A DNA stretch of 64,000 nt. Source: an uncultured beta proteobacterium. GTDB taxonomy: Bacteria; Pseudomonadota; Gammaproteobacteria; Burkholderiales; Burkholderiaceae_C. The notes under the pieces were generated by a model. It was not told where the DNA came from and made no database searches. It saw nothing but the letters and a program-made list of their open reading frames with translations. Shown one piece after another: positions 1-8,545 of this stretch. The position numbers and the translations under genes were made by a program. The first letter of the stretch is position 1. Each line of letters begins with the position of its first letter. The stretch spans positions 62,001-126,000 of the forward strand of contig CAIJPE010000411.1 of NCBI GenBank assembly GCA_903822435.1. Direction: 5' to 3'.

Positions 1-761
1 CCGAAGGCCAGCGCCAGCCCGCCGATGGCCAGCAGCCACAGGCCCAGGCACACCGCCAGCACCCGGGCGAATCGAGGCCAGGTGAACTGCGCATGCGGTG
101 GCGTGGGTGTGGTGTCGTCGATCAGGGCGGCCCCGGCGCCGCCGCCGGCCTTGGCGTGGCCCGCCCCGACCGCGAAAGCGGCCGGCCTGAACTGGCCACC
201 CGCGTAGCCCACGACGCCCGCCAGCACCACGATCAGCGGAAACGGCAACGCCAGCGCATAGATGCCCAGGAATGCCGCAACGGCGATGCCCCAGAGCCAG
301 GCGTTCTTCAGCGCCCGGGTGCCGATGCGCAGGGCGGCCGACACCACGATCGCCGTCACAGCCGGCTTGATGCCGTGGAAGATGCCTTCGACCAGAGGCA
401 TGTGTCCGTAGGCCATGTAGACCCACGACAAGGCCAGCAGGATGAAGAGCGAAGGCAGCACGAACAGGCCGCCCGCCACGATGCCGCCTCGCGTACGGTG
501 CATCAGCCAGCCGATGTAGGTGGCCAGCTGTTGCGCCTCGGGACCCGGCAGCACCATGCAGTAGTTCAGGGCGTGCAGGAAACGGCCTTCGGAGATCCAG
601 CGCCGCCGCACCACCAGCTCCTCGTGCATCAGGGCGATCTGCCCGGCGGGCCCGCCGAAGCTGAGGAAGCCCAGCCGCAGCCAGTACCGCAAGGCCTGGC
701 CGAAGCTGACCGGGACCGGGGCGGGGGCGCCGCTGTCGGCAGGTCGGAAGCTGGGCGGCAT
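1..761 (-). CDS. chrA: Chromate transporter ChrA, C-terminus cut by window edge
   Basis: The reading frame runs from an ATG at 761 off the left edge of the window with no stop, so about 253 N-terminal residues are visible. The N-terminal half carries the CHR-family signature FGGPAGQIALMH followed by NYCMVLPGPEAQQLATYIGW and an MHRTRGG stretch, then several hydrophobic segments (for example GGLFVLPSLFILLALSW and LPFPLIVVLAGVVGY). CHR proteins are inner-membrane carriers that export chromate. Whether this is a short (one CHR domain) or long (two domain) member cannot be seen. It is transcribed away from dif, leftwards, behind a G-rich gap of about 90 bases after pbpG. Confidence 0.9.
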   Translation of the reverse strand, partial: MPPSFRPADSGAPAPVPVSFGQALRYWLRLGFLSFGGPAGQIALMHEELVVRRRWISEGRFLHALNYCMVLPGPEAQQLATYIGWLMHRTRGGIVAGGLFVLPSLFILLALSWVYMAYGHMPLVEGIFHGIKPAVTAIVVSAALRIGTRALKNAWLWGIAVAAFLGIYALALPFPLIVVLAGVVGYAGGQFRPAAFAVGAGHAKAGGGAGAALIDDTTPTPPHAQFTWPRFARVLAVCLGLWLLAIGGLALAF

Positions 762-854
762 GCAGCGAGTATCGGGTCGGGGGCCGGGGGCCGGGGCGGC
801 CGGGCCCGGCTGCGCAGGGCGGGCGGCCTGCCGACGGGGCAGGGTCAAAGCCCT

Positions 855-1766
855 TCAGGCCAGCCGGTGCTGCTTGTGGCCGCGTGTCCGGCCAGCCACC
901 GGCCGCAGGTGCACCGAAGCCAGGTGCGCGCCGGGCAGCGCATCGAGCGGCGCCAGGCCTGCCAGCCAGCGCGTGACGTTCGTGGCATCCAGCGTGCGGC
1001 CTGCACCCGCGCGCTCATTGAGCAGCACCACCAGCACGGTCTTGCCGGCGGCCTTCAGGCGCATGGCCAGGCAGCGGCCGGCCTCGTTCGTGAAGCCGGT
1101 CTTGGACAGCAAGATATCCCAACCGGGGCTGCCCACCAGCTTGTTGGTGTTGCGGGCGCGGTAGGTCCGGCCATTGAAGACGGCCTCTCCGCTGGCTTGC
1201 GTCGTGGCGGCGACGATGGCCGGGTAGCCCGCGGCCGCGCGCACCACGTCGGCCAGGTCGCTGGCGCTGGACTGGTTCATCGGCGAAAGCCCTGTGGGTT
1301 CGAGGACACGGGTGTGCCTCAGTTCCAGCGCGACGGTCTTCAATTGCACCGCATCGAGGAAGCGTGGCATGCCGCCCGGATAGTGCCGGGCCAGGCACGA
1401 GGCGGCGTGGTTGTCGGAGGCCATCAGGGCCAGTTCGAGCAGTTTGCCCCGTGGCAGCGTCACACCGGGCGGCACGCCGCCGTGGGTGTGCTTGAGCGTG
1501 TCCAGGTCAGCGTCCTCGATGGTCAGGGCTTCCTGCAGGTCCTGGCCGGCATCCAGCACCACCATGGCTGTCAGCAGCTTGGTCAGCGACGCCATGGGTA
1601 CGGCATCCTGTGCGCCCTTGGATAGGAGCACCGAGCCCGTGGATTCGTCCACGACAAGCGCGTGTCGCGCATGCAGCGCAGGCACCGGTGCCTGGGCCTG
1701 GGCTGAGCCGAACGCGGCCAGCGTCAGCCACAGGGCGGCTCGCCACAACGACCGCAAAGCGGTCAT
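855..1766 (-). CDS. pbpG: D-alanyl-D-alanine endopeptidase (PBP7/PbpG type)
   Basis: This is a periplasmic peptidoglycan DD-endopeptidase of the S11 serine peptidase family. The three penicillin-binding motifs are in order: SLTK (Ser60 nucleophile, Lys63), SDN at 117-119 and KTG at 222-224. An N-terminal signal peptide (about residues 1-24, ending in SAQA) fits secretion. I chose the ATG at 1766 because GGATCGGGA stands just upstream and the signal peptide then starts at once; an in-frame ATG at 1802 would add 12 residues. At 303 residues it matches PBP7 length. It stands alone, with a 275-base non-coding gap between it and the lipase-like gene upstream. Confidence 0.9.
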   Translation of the reverse strand: MTALRSLWRAALWLTLAAFGSAQAQAPVPALHARHALVVDESTGSVLLSKGAQDAVPMASLTKLLTAMVVLDAGQDLQEALTIEDADLDTLKHTHGGVPPGVTLPRGKLLELALMASDNHAASCLARHYPGGMPRFLDAVQLKTVALELRHTRVLEPTGLSPMNQSSASDLADVVRAAAGYPAIVAATTQASGEAVFNGRTYRARNTNKLVGSPGWDILLSKTGFTNEAGRCLAMRLKAAGKTVLVVLLNERAGAGRTLDATNVTRWLAGLAPLDALPGAHLASVHLRPVAGRTRGHKQHRLA

Positions 1767-2041
1767 TCCCGATCCAACGATGGGTTGTGCTGGTGTGGTC
1801 ATCGGTCCGCGCCAGGCGATCTGAAGGGTGGTCAAGGCAGGTGACGGGTGCAAAGAGGGTCACTCTGGAAAAGAGGCCAACGATCGAGGGTGCCATTCCG
1901 ATGACAGGGAAAGTGGGGAGGGTGGCGCGATGCCCGAGACAACGTCGATTCATGCACGCCGCCACCTTCAGCTTCGACGGTTTCAACGCGCTCGACTCGC
2001 CCTGGCTGCAGGAGGCCGGAGCCGAGGTGCAGCAGACGAAG

Positions 2042-3265
2042 TCAGGTGGGTGCGTCGGGCGCCAGCCAGCGCAGCATCTGCGCGGTCGCATCCGGGTGCT
2101 GCAGAAGCTCCAGGTGGTTCATGCCGTAGCCGATCCACTGGCGGTCCTGAGGGAAGGCCAGGCGGCGAGCCGGCTCGCGGTGTTGGCCCAGCGCGCTGGC
2201 CACTGGCACCAACCCGTCGCCGAGAAGGCTCTCTTTCAGGCCGCCGGCCTGCGGGCCCAGGCTGGCGGCGATGGCGTAGCAGCGCACGTGGTCGGGCAGC
2301 GGCACGGGTTGCCGGCGGTCGGCCTGCCGAGCGAAGCGGTCGCGCCCCACCCAGTCCTCGTCGAGCAGGTTGCCGTGGCGCAGGTCCGTGATGCCCGCGC
2401 TGCGCACCTTGCCCAGGCGTGCGAAAGGCGAGGCGTAGGGCGTGGCGCCGAGCAGGATGTCGACCCAGTTGCCCGCGCGCTCGAGCGGCGCGCCGTGGTG
2501 CGGCGTACCCAGGAACACCAGATCGGTGAGCAACGCCGGCCAGCGGTGGCCGGCCAGCGCGCCAGCGTGCAGCGCACTGCGGGCCACCAGCCCGCCCATG
2601 CTGTGCCCGAGCACCGCCAGCCGCTGCACCGGCTGCGGCCACTGATCCACGAGCTGTTCGAGCTGCTGGGCCAGGGCACGGCCGTTGATCGAAATGTGCA
2701 GCCCGCTGTTGTAGTGCAGGTAGAGCGGGGTGAAGCCCATCGCCTGGCCCAATGCCTCGCCGTGGTCGTGGCCGTTGCGGCTCCATTGCAGGTCGCTCAT
2801 GCACAGGCCGTGCACCATCAGCAGCACGCGGCCGCTGGCGTCGGGCAGGCGGGCGGACAGCGCAGCAGGCTCCAGGGCCAGGGCCAGCCCGCCGCGCCGA
2901 AACGCCATGGTCGTGGCCAGCGGGTTGGCCGTCGCGGCCAGGTAGTCGCCCAGCACGCCGTTGAGCGCGGCCATCAGCGCCTCGCGCTCCGGCACCGGAT
3001 CGTCCGGGCCCAGGGCCGGCGCCAGCAGGCCCAGCAGCGAATCGAGGCTGCCACCCACCAGCCGCGCCACACCTCGAATGGATCGATAGACCAGGCCCGT
3101 GATGCCGCGGGTTCGGCCCCCTACCGCCGGCGGCGGCATGCCGGGCAGGCGCGCGATGCGCTCGTGCAGGGCTTCGACCAGGTCGGTCAGCCCAGCGGTG
3201 GCGTCGGTCGCCAGGCGTGCAGCGCCACGGAGGTCTGAGTTGCGGATCCGTGCGCCTGGTCCCAT
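2042..3265 (-). CDS. PGAP1/lipase-like alpha/beta hydrolase
   Basis: The 407-residue protein has an alpha/beta-hydrolase core in its C-terminal two thirds. VHGL at 151-154 would form the oxyanion hole, GHSMGG at 220-225 is the nucleophile elbow (Ser222), and FLGTPHHG follows, a segment typical of PGAP1-like and triacylglycerol-lipase-like esterases. A conserved LLGDGLVPVASALG segment probably carries the acid and MNHLELL the catalytic His. The first 140 residues are amphipathic (SIRGVARLVGGSLDSLLGLL) with no clear signal peptide, so it is probably cytoplasmic or membrane-associated. The substrate is unknown. It lies alone between htrA and pbpG. Confidence 0.8.
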   Translation of the reverse strand: MGPGARIRNSDLRGAARLATDATAGLTDLVEALHERIARLPGMPPPAVGGRTRGITGLVYRSIRGVARLVGGSLDSLLGLLAPALGPDDPVPEREALMAALNGVLGDYLAATANPLATTMAFRRGGLALALEPAALSARLPDASGRVLLMVHGLCMSDLQWSRNGHDHGEALGQAMGFTPLYLHYNSGLHISINGRALAQQLEQLVDQWPQPVQRLAVLGHSMGGLVARSALHAGALAGHRWPALLTDLVFLGTPHHGAPLERAGNWVDILLGATPYASPFARLGKVRSAGITDLRHGNLLDEDWVGRDRFARQADRRQPVPLPDHVRCYAIAASLGPQAGGLKESLLGDGLVPVASALGQHREPARRLAFPQDRQWIGYGMNHLELLQHPDATAQMLRWLAPDAPT

Positions 3266-3319
3266 CGCGGGGATTGTGGACCGCGTTGCGGTGGACCCGC
3301 CTGGAGCCTCAGGTCAGCC

Positions 3320-4861
3320 TCACCCCAGCTTCATCGGCACGAAGATCGTCTCGCCATCGCGCTGCACCAGCAGGGCCACGTTCTTCGGCTTGCTCTTCAG
3401 CACACCGCGGACCTGATCGGCGGATTGCACCGGCTGGCCGTTGATGGCCAGCAACACGTCGCCGGCCGTGATGCCGGCGCGCTCAGCAGGGCCGCTGGCG
3501 CTCTCCACCACCAGCCCGCCTTCGACCTGGGCCTGCTGACGTTCGCTGCGGGTCAATGGGCGCAGTGCCAGGCCGAGGGACGTCCCCTGGCCAGCGCTAC
3601 CGTCCTCCTCGGCCATGGCCGTCTGGGTGTCGGCGCTGCCGAGCTTGACCTCGATGTCGCGCGCGGCCTTGTCCCGCCAGACCTTGAGCTTGACCTTCTC
3701 ACCGGGCGAAGACAGCCCGATCAGGCTGGACAGCATGCCCGACCGCTCGACGGCCTCGCCATTGACCTCCAGCACCACGTCCCCGGACTTCAACCCGGCC
3801 GACGCCGCTGCACTGTCCTTGCTGACGTTGGCGATCAGCGCGCCACCGGGCTGCTTGAGGCCGAACGACTCCGCCAAGGTCTGGTTCACGTCTTGAACCG
3901 TCACGCCCAGCCGCGCATGCGTGGCCTTGCCAGTGGCGACGATCTGGCCCTTGACCTTCAGCGCCACGTCGATGGGAATGGCGAAGCTCAGGCCCTGGAA
4001 GCCCCCGCTTTGCGAATAGATCTGCGAATTCACGCCGATCACCGCACCGCTGGCGTCGAAAAGCGGGCCCCCGCTGTTGCCGGGGTTGACCGCGGCATCC
4101 GTCTGGATGAAGGGCACGACGGCATCGTTGGGCAGTGAGCGGCCCTTGGCGCTGATGATGCCGCTGGTCGCGGTCTGTTCGAAACCGTAGGGCGAGCCGA
4201 TGGCCATCACGGGGTCACCCACCTCGAGCCTGCGGCTGTCACCCAGGCGCACCACGGGCAGATTCCTGGCCTCGATCCGCAGCACGGCGATGTCGGTCGT
4301 CGGGTCGCTGCCCAGCACCTTGGCGCTGAACTCGCGGCGGTCGTTGAGCTTGACGGTCACTTCCTTGGCTTCACGCACCACGTGCGCATTGGTCAGGATC
4401 AGCCCGTCGTTGCTGATGATGAAGCCCGATCCCTGGCCGCGGAAGGGTTGTGAGGGCACGCCACGCTGGCCGCGGCCCTGAAAGCCCGGCATGCCTCGGA
4501 AGAACTGGAAGAAGGGGTCGTTGTCCATGCCCTGCGGGATGCCGCCCTGCACACCCTGCTCGTCGGCCGTCATCTTGTGCAGGCCTTCGACGGTGATGCC
4601 GACGACGGCCGGCGCGGCCTGCTTGAAGATGGCCCGGTAGTCGGGCGCCTGGCCCTGGGCCGCGATCATCGGCACCGGGGCTGGTGCAGCGGTGGGGCCG
4701 ACGTTCTGTGCCACGGTGGTGGGCTGGCTGCTGCCGTGCTGCAGCCACGCGGGCAGCGAGAAGCCGTGCGCCGCGGTCGCAGCCAGCAGGCCGCTGGCCA
4801 GCAGCACGGCCGTCAGGCGGGTGAGGGGATTGGGTCTGCGGATGGGACTGATGCGCTTCAT
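3320..4861 (-). CDS. degP: Periplasmic serine protease of the HtrA/DegP (MucD) family
   Basis: This is a Do-type periplasmic protease/chaperone that degrades misfolded envelope proteins. After a signal-like hydrophobic N-terminus (about 12-32) comes a trypsin-like domain with His160 (LTNAHVV), Asp190 (TTDIAVL) and Ser263 (GNSGGPL), then two PDZ domains at about 295-395 and 420-510. The LA-loop region 100-140 is Gly- and Phe-rich (FFRGMPGFQGRGQRG), as in MucD/DegP proteins. Its length of 513 residues is normal. It is transcribed in the same direction as the sensor-kinase/regulator pair, 111 bases downstream of the kinase gene, an arrangement that suggests an envelope-stress cluster; the gap could hold its own promoter. 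Confidence 0.93.
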   Translation of the reverse strand: MKRISPIRRPNPLTRLTAVLLASGLLAATAAHGFSLPAWLQHGSSQPTTVAQNVGPTAAPAPVPMIAAQGQAPDYRAIFKQAAPAVVGITVEGLHKMTADEQGVQGGIPQGMDNDPFFQFFRGMPGFQGRGQRGVPSQPFRGQGSGFIISNDGLILTNAHVVREAKEVTVKLNDRREFSAKVLGSDPTTDIAVLRIEARNLPVVRLGDSRRLEVGDPVMAIGSPYGFEQTATSGIISAKGRSLPNDAVVPFIQTDAAVNPGNSGGPLFDASGAVIGVNSQIYSQSGGFQGLSFAIPIDVALKVKGQIVATGKATHARLGVTVQDVNQTLAESFGLKQPGGALIANVSKDSAAASAGLKSGDVVLEVNGEAVERSGMLSSLIGLSSPGEKVKLKVWRDKAARDIEVKLGSADTQTAMAEEDGSAGQGTSLGLALRPLTRSERQQAQVEGGLVVESASGPAERAGITAGDVLLAINGQPVQSADQVRGVLKSKPKNVALLVQRDGETIFVPMKLG

Positions 4862-4972
4862 GGTCTTGATCTCTCTGCGTTGGTTGCCATGACCTCATGG
4901 CATGCCGCAGAAGATAGGCCCGCTGGATGAGGCCTGCATGAGACGAAGATGAGGCGAGCGTTAAGGCGACTG

Positions 4973-6295
4973 TCAGGACGAGCGGGGGGGCGTGGGAGGC
5001 CCGAAGCGCACGGTCACGCGCAAGCCGCCGCCCGGGGCCTCGCCCATACCGACCTCCGCAGCATGCCGCGTGGCCACGGTGCGCACGATGGCCAGGCCCA
5101 GGCCGCTGCCCTCGCTCGCCGAGGGATCTCGGCGGTAGAAGCGGTCGAACACACGCTCGCGATCTTCGGGTGGGATCCCGGGCCCGGTGTCGTCGACGAC
5201 CAGGCTGGCGGCCCCACCGGCTTCGCCCTGCACGCGCACCCGCACACGGGCACCGGGCGGGCTGTGTCGCACGGCGTTGTCGACCAGGTTGCGCACCAGG
5301 ACCAGCAACGATGCCGAATCGCCCTGCAAAGGCACCGGCTTGTCGGATCGCAGCTCCAGCTCGGTGCCGCGGGCCAAGGCCTGAGGCACGGTGTCGGCCA
5401 GGGCCTTGCGGGCGATCTCTGAGAGATCCACCTCGGCAAAGGCGATGGCTGGCGCACCGGGCTCGTTGCGCGCCAGCGCCAGCAGCTGTTCCACCAGCCA
5501 GGCTGCTCGCGTGATGCCTTCGCCCAGGGCCTGCGTCGCGGCTCTGCGTTCGGCCTCGTCACCGGACTTGTTCAGCAGTTCGAGCTGAAGCTTCAGAGCG
5601 GTCAGCGGCGACCTCAGCTCATGCGCCGCATCAGCGACGAAGGCACGCTGCACGTCCAGCGTCTGACCCAGGCGCAGCAGCAGGCCGTTGAGCGCCTGCA
5701 CCAGCGGCGCCAGTTCATCGGGCAGGCCTTCGCCAGGCAGCGGCAGCAGCGACTGCGAATCGCGCTGTCGCACGGCCTTCGCCACCTGCTGCAGCGGGCG
5801 CAGGCTGATGGCGGCCAGCCACCACATCACGCCGGCCAGCAGCGGCGTCACGAGCAGCAGCGGCGTCACGCTGCGCAGCGCCGCATCAGCGGCCAGGTTT
5901 TCCCGGATCAGCAGCGGCTGCGCGACCTGGATCACGCGCAGGCCCGTGGCGACGCTGAAGGTGCGCCAGGCCTTGTCGCCGACGGTGATGTCGGCAAATC
6001 CCAGGTAAGCGCGGGCGGGCAGCTGCTGTTGCGGGCGGCTGGCGTAGATGGCGCGGCCGTCGGCATTCCAGATCTGGATCACGAAGTCGAGCTCGCCGTC
6101 GGCCAGTGCCCTGGCCTGGTCGGGTGCGATCTCGCCCTGGTCGCGCAGCGACAACGCCATCTGGCGCAGCTGGTAGTCGAACAGCGTCTCGGTCTGCGCG
6201 AGCACGTTGCGGAAGGTGAGGGCGCCCATCACTGCGGCGGCCGCGGCCAGCATGCCCAGCAGCAGGACCAGCAGACGAAGGCGGATCGAATTCAC
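4973..6295 (-). CDS. Two-component sensor histidine kinase, QseC/TctE-like
   Basis: This is a 440-residue inner-membrane kinase. Two membrane segments (about 7-28 and 143-164) bracket a periplasmic domain of about 115 residues. A HAMP-like linker and an H-box with His225 (ADAAHELRSPLTA) follow, then an N-box (RNLVDNAVRHSP), a G1 box (VDDTGPGIPPEDRERVFDRFYR, quoted in part) and a G2 box (GSGLGLAIV). The start is a GTG at 6295 that overlaps the regulator's TGA stop (6292-6294), so the two are translationally coupled. The input-domain type matches QseC/TctE kinases. The signal is unknown; the downstream HtrA gene hints at envelope stress. Confidence 0.93.
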   Translation of the reverse strand: MNSIRLRLLVLLLGMLAAAAAVMGALTFRNVLAQTETLFDYQLRQMALSLRDQGEIAPDQARALADGELDFVIQIWNADGRAIYASRPQQQLPARAYLGFADITVGDKAWRTFSVATGLRVIQVAQPLLIRENLAADAALRSVTPLLLVTPLLAGVMWWLAAISLRPLQQVAKAVRQRDSQSLLPLPGEGLPDELAPLVQALNGLLLRLGQTLDVQRAFVADAAHELRSPLTALKLQLELLNKSGDEAERRAATQALGEGITRAAWLVEQLLALARNEPGAPAIAFAEVDLSEIARKALADTVPQALARGTELELRSDKPVPLQGDSASLLVLVRNLVDNAVRHSPPGARVRVRVQGEAGGAASLVVDDTGPGIPPEDRERVFDRFYRRDPSASEGSGLGLAIVRTVATRHAAEVGMGEAPGGGLRVTVRFGPPTPPRSS

Positions 6296-6978
6296 TGGAT
6301 CAGGAAGTAGCCGACGCCACGCATGTTGCCGATGAATTCGGTCCCCAGCTTGCGCCGCAGCTGGTGCACATAGACCGAGACGGCATTGCTCTCGATTTCT
6401 TCGCCCCATCCGTAGAGCCGGTCTTCGAGCTGGGCACGCGACAGCACCGCACCCGGCCTTTGCATCAAGGCTTCGAGCACCGCGAATTCGCGCGCCGACA
6501 GCAGCACCGGCTGTCCCTCGCGGGTGACCTGCCTCGTGGTGGGATCCAGCGTCACCCCGCGGTGGCTCAAGGCCGGCTCCGCGCGGCCACCCTGGCGGCG
6601 CAGTACCGCGCGAATGCGGGCCTTCAATTCCTCGGTCTCGAAAGGTTTGACGAGGTAGTCGTCGGCGCCGCTGTCCAGACCCTTGACGCGGTCGCCGGCC
6701 GCGTCGCGGGCGGTCAGAACGATGACGGGCGTGCTGTCCTTGCGGGCACGCAGCTCGCGGAGCAGGGTGAGCCCGTCGGCCGCTGATCCGGCGGCGGCGC
6801 CCGGGCCGCCCACCGGCAGTCCCAGGTCGAGCAGGACCAGGTCGAAGCGCTCGCTGTCCAGGGCACTGCGAGCCGCAGCGACGTCGCGCACCCAATCCAC
6901 GGCCCGGCCGTCCAGGCGCAGTGCTGCGCGCAGGCTCTCGCCGATCATCCGGTCGTCCTCGACAAGCAGCAGTCGCAT
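6292..6978 (-). CDS. OmpR/PhoB-family response regulator, QseB-like
   Basis: The 228-residue protein has an N-terminal receiver (acidic pocket EDD at 7-9, phospho-acceptor Asp51 in LVLLDLGLP) and a C-terminal winged helix (about 130-228). It would be phosphorylated by the overlapping kinase. The ATG at 6978 gives the canonical MRLLLVEDD start. An oddity is a Gly/Ala-rich insertion of about nine residues (GGPGAAAGSAAD) right after the LDLGLP loop, where most family members go directly to DGL. The insertion sits on the receiver face used for kinase docking and dimerisation, so it may be a tolerated loop or affect specificity. Confidence 0.93.
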   Translation of the reverse strand: MRLLLVEDDRMIGESLRAALRLDGRAVDWVRDVAAARSALDSERFDLVLLDLGLPVGGPGAAAGSAADGLTLLRELRARKDSTPVIVLTARDAAGDRVKGLDSGADDYLVKPFETEELKARIRAVLRRQGGRAEPALSHRGVTLDPTTRQVTREGQPVLLSAREFAVLEALMQRPGAVLSRAQLEDRLYGWGEEIESNAVSVYVHQLRRKLGTEFIGNMRGVGYFLIQ

Positions 6979-7166
6979 GCCGGCAAGCATAGCGACGTCG
7001 CCACCCAAGGCCCATGTCAGGCGCGGCGCCTGCTCGAGGCACAAGCCCCGCGTGCGGGCAAGAGGCGCGGATGCATCGCTTGCCCGTGCGTGGCCATGGC
7101 GCCATGCGGCCGCGCCATCGAGGGGATACTGTCCCCCTGCGTCAGTCCCCGTGTGAAGGTGATCTT

Positions 7167-7595
7167 CTGGAAGCAAAGCTGATTTTCCGTGCGGCGTCGT
7201 TGTTGCTGGCACTCGCCTTCACAAGCGGCCTTGCGATGGCGCTCATCCGATTTGCAACGGACCGGCCCTCTCCGCCATGGGTAGCGAAGGTGCATGGATT
7301 CGCGGCCGCCGGCGCGCTCACCTTGCTCATTTTCGGCTGGGCCCACGCCGCGCTTCCACGAGCCGGCCTCTACGGGCTGCTCACGCTGTTGGTCGCAGCG
7401 GCAGGGGGCTTGGTGCTGAACCTTGGCTACCACTGGAGGCAGAAGCCGCTGCCGGAGTGGCTGGTGTTTGCCCACTTGTCGGTTGCCTTCATAGGATTTG
7501 TCGTCGTCGGCGTGGTGGGACTGTCGATGACGCAGGATTTGCGGCCAATCACCTCGGGGCTCGGATGTCTATCGCCAAAGTCGCAGCAATGCTGA
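7167..7595 (+). CDS. Small four-helix membrane protein, unknown function
   Basis: The frame encodes about 142 residues with four hydrophobic helices (LIFRAASLLLALAFTSGLAM; VHGFAAAGALTLLIFGWAHA; GLYGLLTLLVAAAGGLVLNL; LVFAHLSVAFIGFVVVGVVG). Conserved-looking His residues in helices 2 and 4 recall small b-type-cytochrome-like membrane proteins, but I do not recognise the family. The start is uncertain. The frame is open upstream to an ATG at 7014, but that part lacks a membrane character. A CTG at 7167 has AAGG seven bases upstream, and a TTG lies at 7200. It overlaps the start of the Sir2 gene by about 30 bases, so the two are probably co-transcribed. Confidence 0.6.
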   Translation: MEAKLIFRAASLLLALAFTSGLAMALIRFATDRPSPPWVAKVHGFAAAGALTLLIFGWAHAALPRAGLYGLLTLLVAAAGGLVLNLGYHWRQKPLPEWLVFAHLSVAFIGFVVVGVVGLSMTQDLRPITSGLGCLSPKSQQC

Positions 7596-8302
7596 ACGCC
7601 GCAGAGCGGATTGCAGTCCTGTCCGGTGCCGGACTCTCCAAAGCCTCTGGCATCCCGACCTACAGAGACAAGGGCGGCCTCTGGACGCAGGAAGGACTGG
7701 CCAGGTACAGCTCGGCTGAGGAGTTGGAGTGGAATCCAGCAGGCTTCCGCGAGTTCTGGTCCGCACGCCTTCTGGAGCTCAGCACGGCCGAAGCGAACGT
7801 CGGACATGCGGCGCTCGCCGAGTTGCAACGGCGCAAGCGCGAGGTCGCCCTGATGACGCAGAACGTCGACGGCTTGCTGACCAAGGCGGGAGCAGCCAAC
7901 GTCCTGGAGTTGCACGGCAGTCTTTTGCGTAACCGCTGCAGTGAGTGCGGAACCGTCTTCCCGGCGCTCTCGAACGCTCACGACAGCGTGAGGACTTGCC
8001 CCTCCTGCGGAGCAGCGAACGTGCGCCCGGATGTGGTGCTGTTCGGCGAATTTCTTGATGTCAGCATCACCAGAGATGCAACCTGGGCGGCAAAGCTCGC
8101 GGATGTGTTTCTGATGGTCGGAACCAGCGCCGTCGTCCACCCGGCAGCAGACCTGGCGACAACGGCCGTTGAACGAGGCGCTGAACTTGTCATCATCAAC
8201 TTGGAGCCAACGCCGCTTGATGGTTTTGCAAGCGTTGTCATTCGCGGCCGTACCGAAGAGGTCCTGCCGAGCATTCTTGATGGCATGAGGGCTTCGGCGT
8301 AG
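7565..8302 (+). CDS. NAD-dependent protein deacylase, Sir2 family (CobB-like)
   Basis: This 245-residue sirtuin removes acyl groups from lysines using NAD+. It has GAGLS (21-25) and GIPTYRD for NAD binding, TQNVD (98-102), the catalytic His117 in LELHGSL, four zinc cysteines (125, 128, 145, 148) and VGTSAVVHPA near the C-terminus. The ATG at 7565 follows a G-rich stretch and gives the standard N-terminus; a second ATG at 7589 is possible. The coding sequence is visibly less G+C-rich and less codon-biased than its neighbours. It abuts the dif candidate by about 100 bases, so acquisition by transfer is possible. No typical CobB desuccinylase Tyr/Arg pair is obvious. Confidence 0.88.
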   Translation: MSIAKVAAMLNAAERIAVLSGAGLSKASGIPTYRDKGGLWTQEGLARYSSAEELEWNPAGFREFWSARLLELSTAEANVGHAALAELQRRKREVALMTQNVDGLLTKAGAANVLELHGSLLRNRCSECGTVFPALSNAHDSVRTCPSCGAANVRPDVVLFGEFLDVSITRDATWAAKLADVFLMVGTSAVVHPAADLATTAVERGAELVIINLEPTPLDGFASVVIRGRTEEVLPSILDGMRASA

Positions 8303-8407
8303 CGAAAGCTTCCTTGGAATTGCTGGCAGGCTTGGCTTGGACCGTTGGCAGGGAAGGCTTGGCTCTCACAAGAAGGTCGGCAGTCAGGCCTACCTCCTGT
8401 CGAACTT

Positions 8408-8435
8408 AGTTAACATAATATACATCGTACACAGT
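8408..8435. other. dif: Candidate dif site (XerCD chromosome-dimer resolution site)
   Basis: The 28-base site contains the 16-base run TTAACATAATATACAT, identical to that part of the Escherichia coli dif (read in reverse complement). It covers the XerD arm (AGTTAACATAA, 8408-8418) and the six-base central region (TATACA, 8419-8424). The XerC arm (8425-8435) is more divergent, as is usual for dif sites. The site is a sharp AT-rich island in G+C-rich DNA between sir2 and a small gene, with no coding function. If real, it marks the terminus of the chromosome. Confidence 0.82.
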
Positions 8436-8545
8436 TCAAGTGGAGCCAAGCCGAGCCCTCATCGGCTCCGCCCGGGCCGGCGCCTAGCGGCTACCCAGGG
8501 CCGGACAAAACCGGACCGCAGCGCGGTGTGCGGTGCCCCGGGGTC

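Noticed and set aside
93-1625. Long plus-strand open frame of 510 codons over chrA and pbpG
   Set aside because: It is antisense to two well-supported genes and its translation is Arg/Gln/His-rich with no recognisable motif. High-G+C sequence gives such open shadows.
1610-3238. A 542-codon plus-strand open frame opposite the lipase-like gene
   Set aside because: It crosses intergenic DNA and is antisense to a gene with a complete hydrolase motif set. No ribosome site or motif was found.
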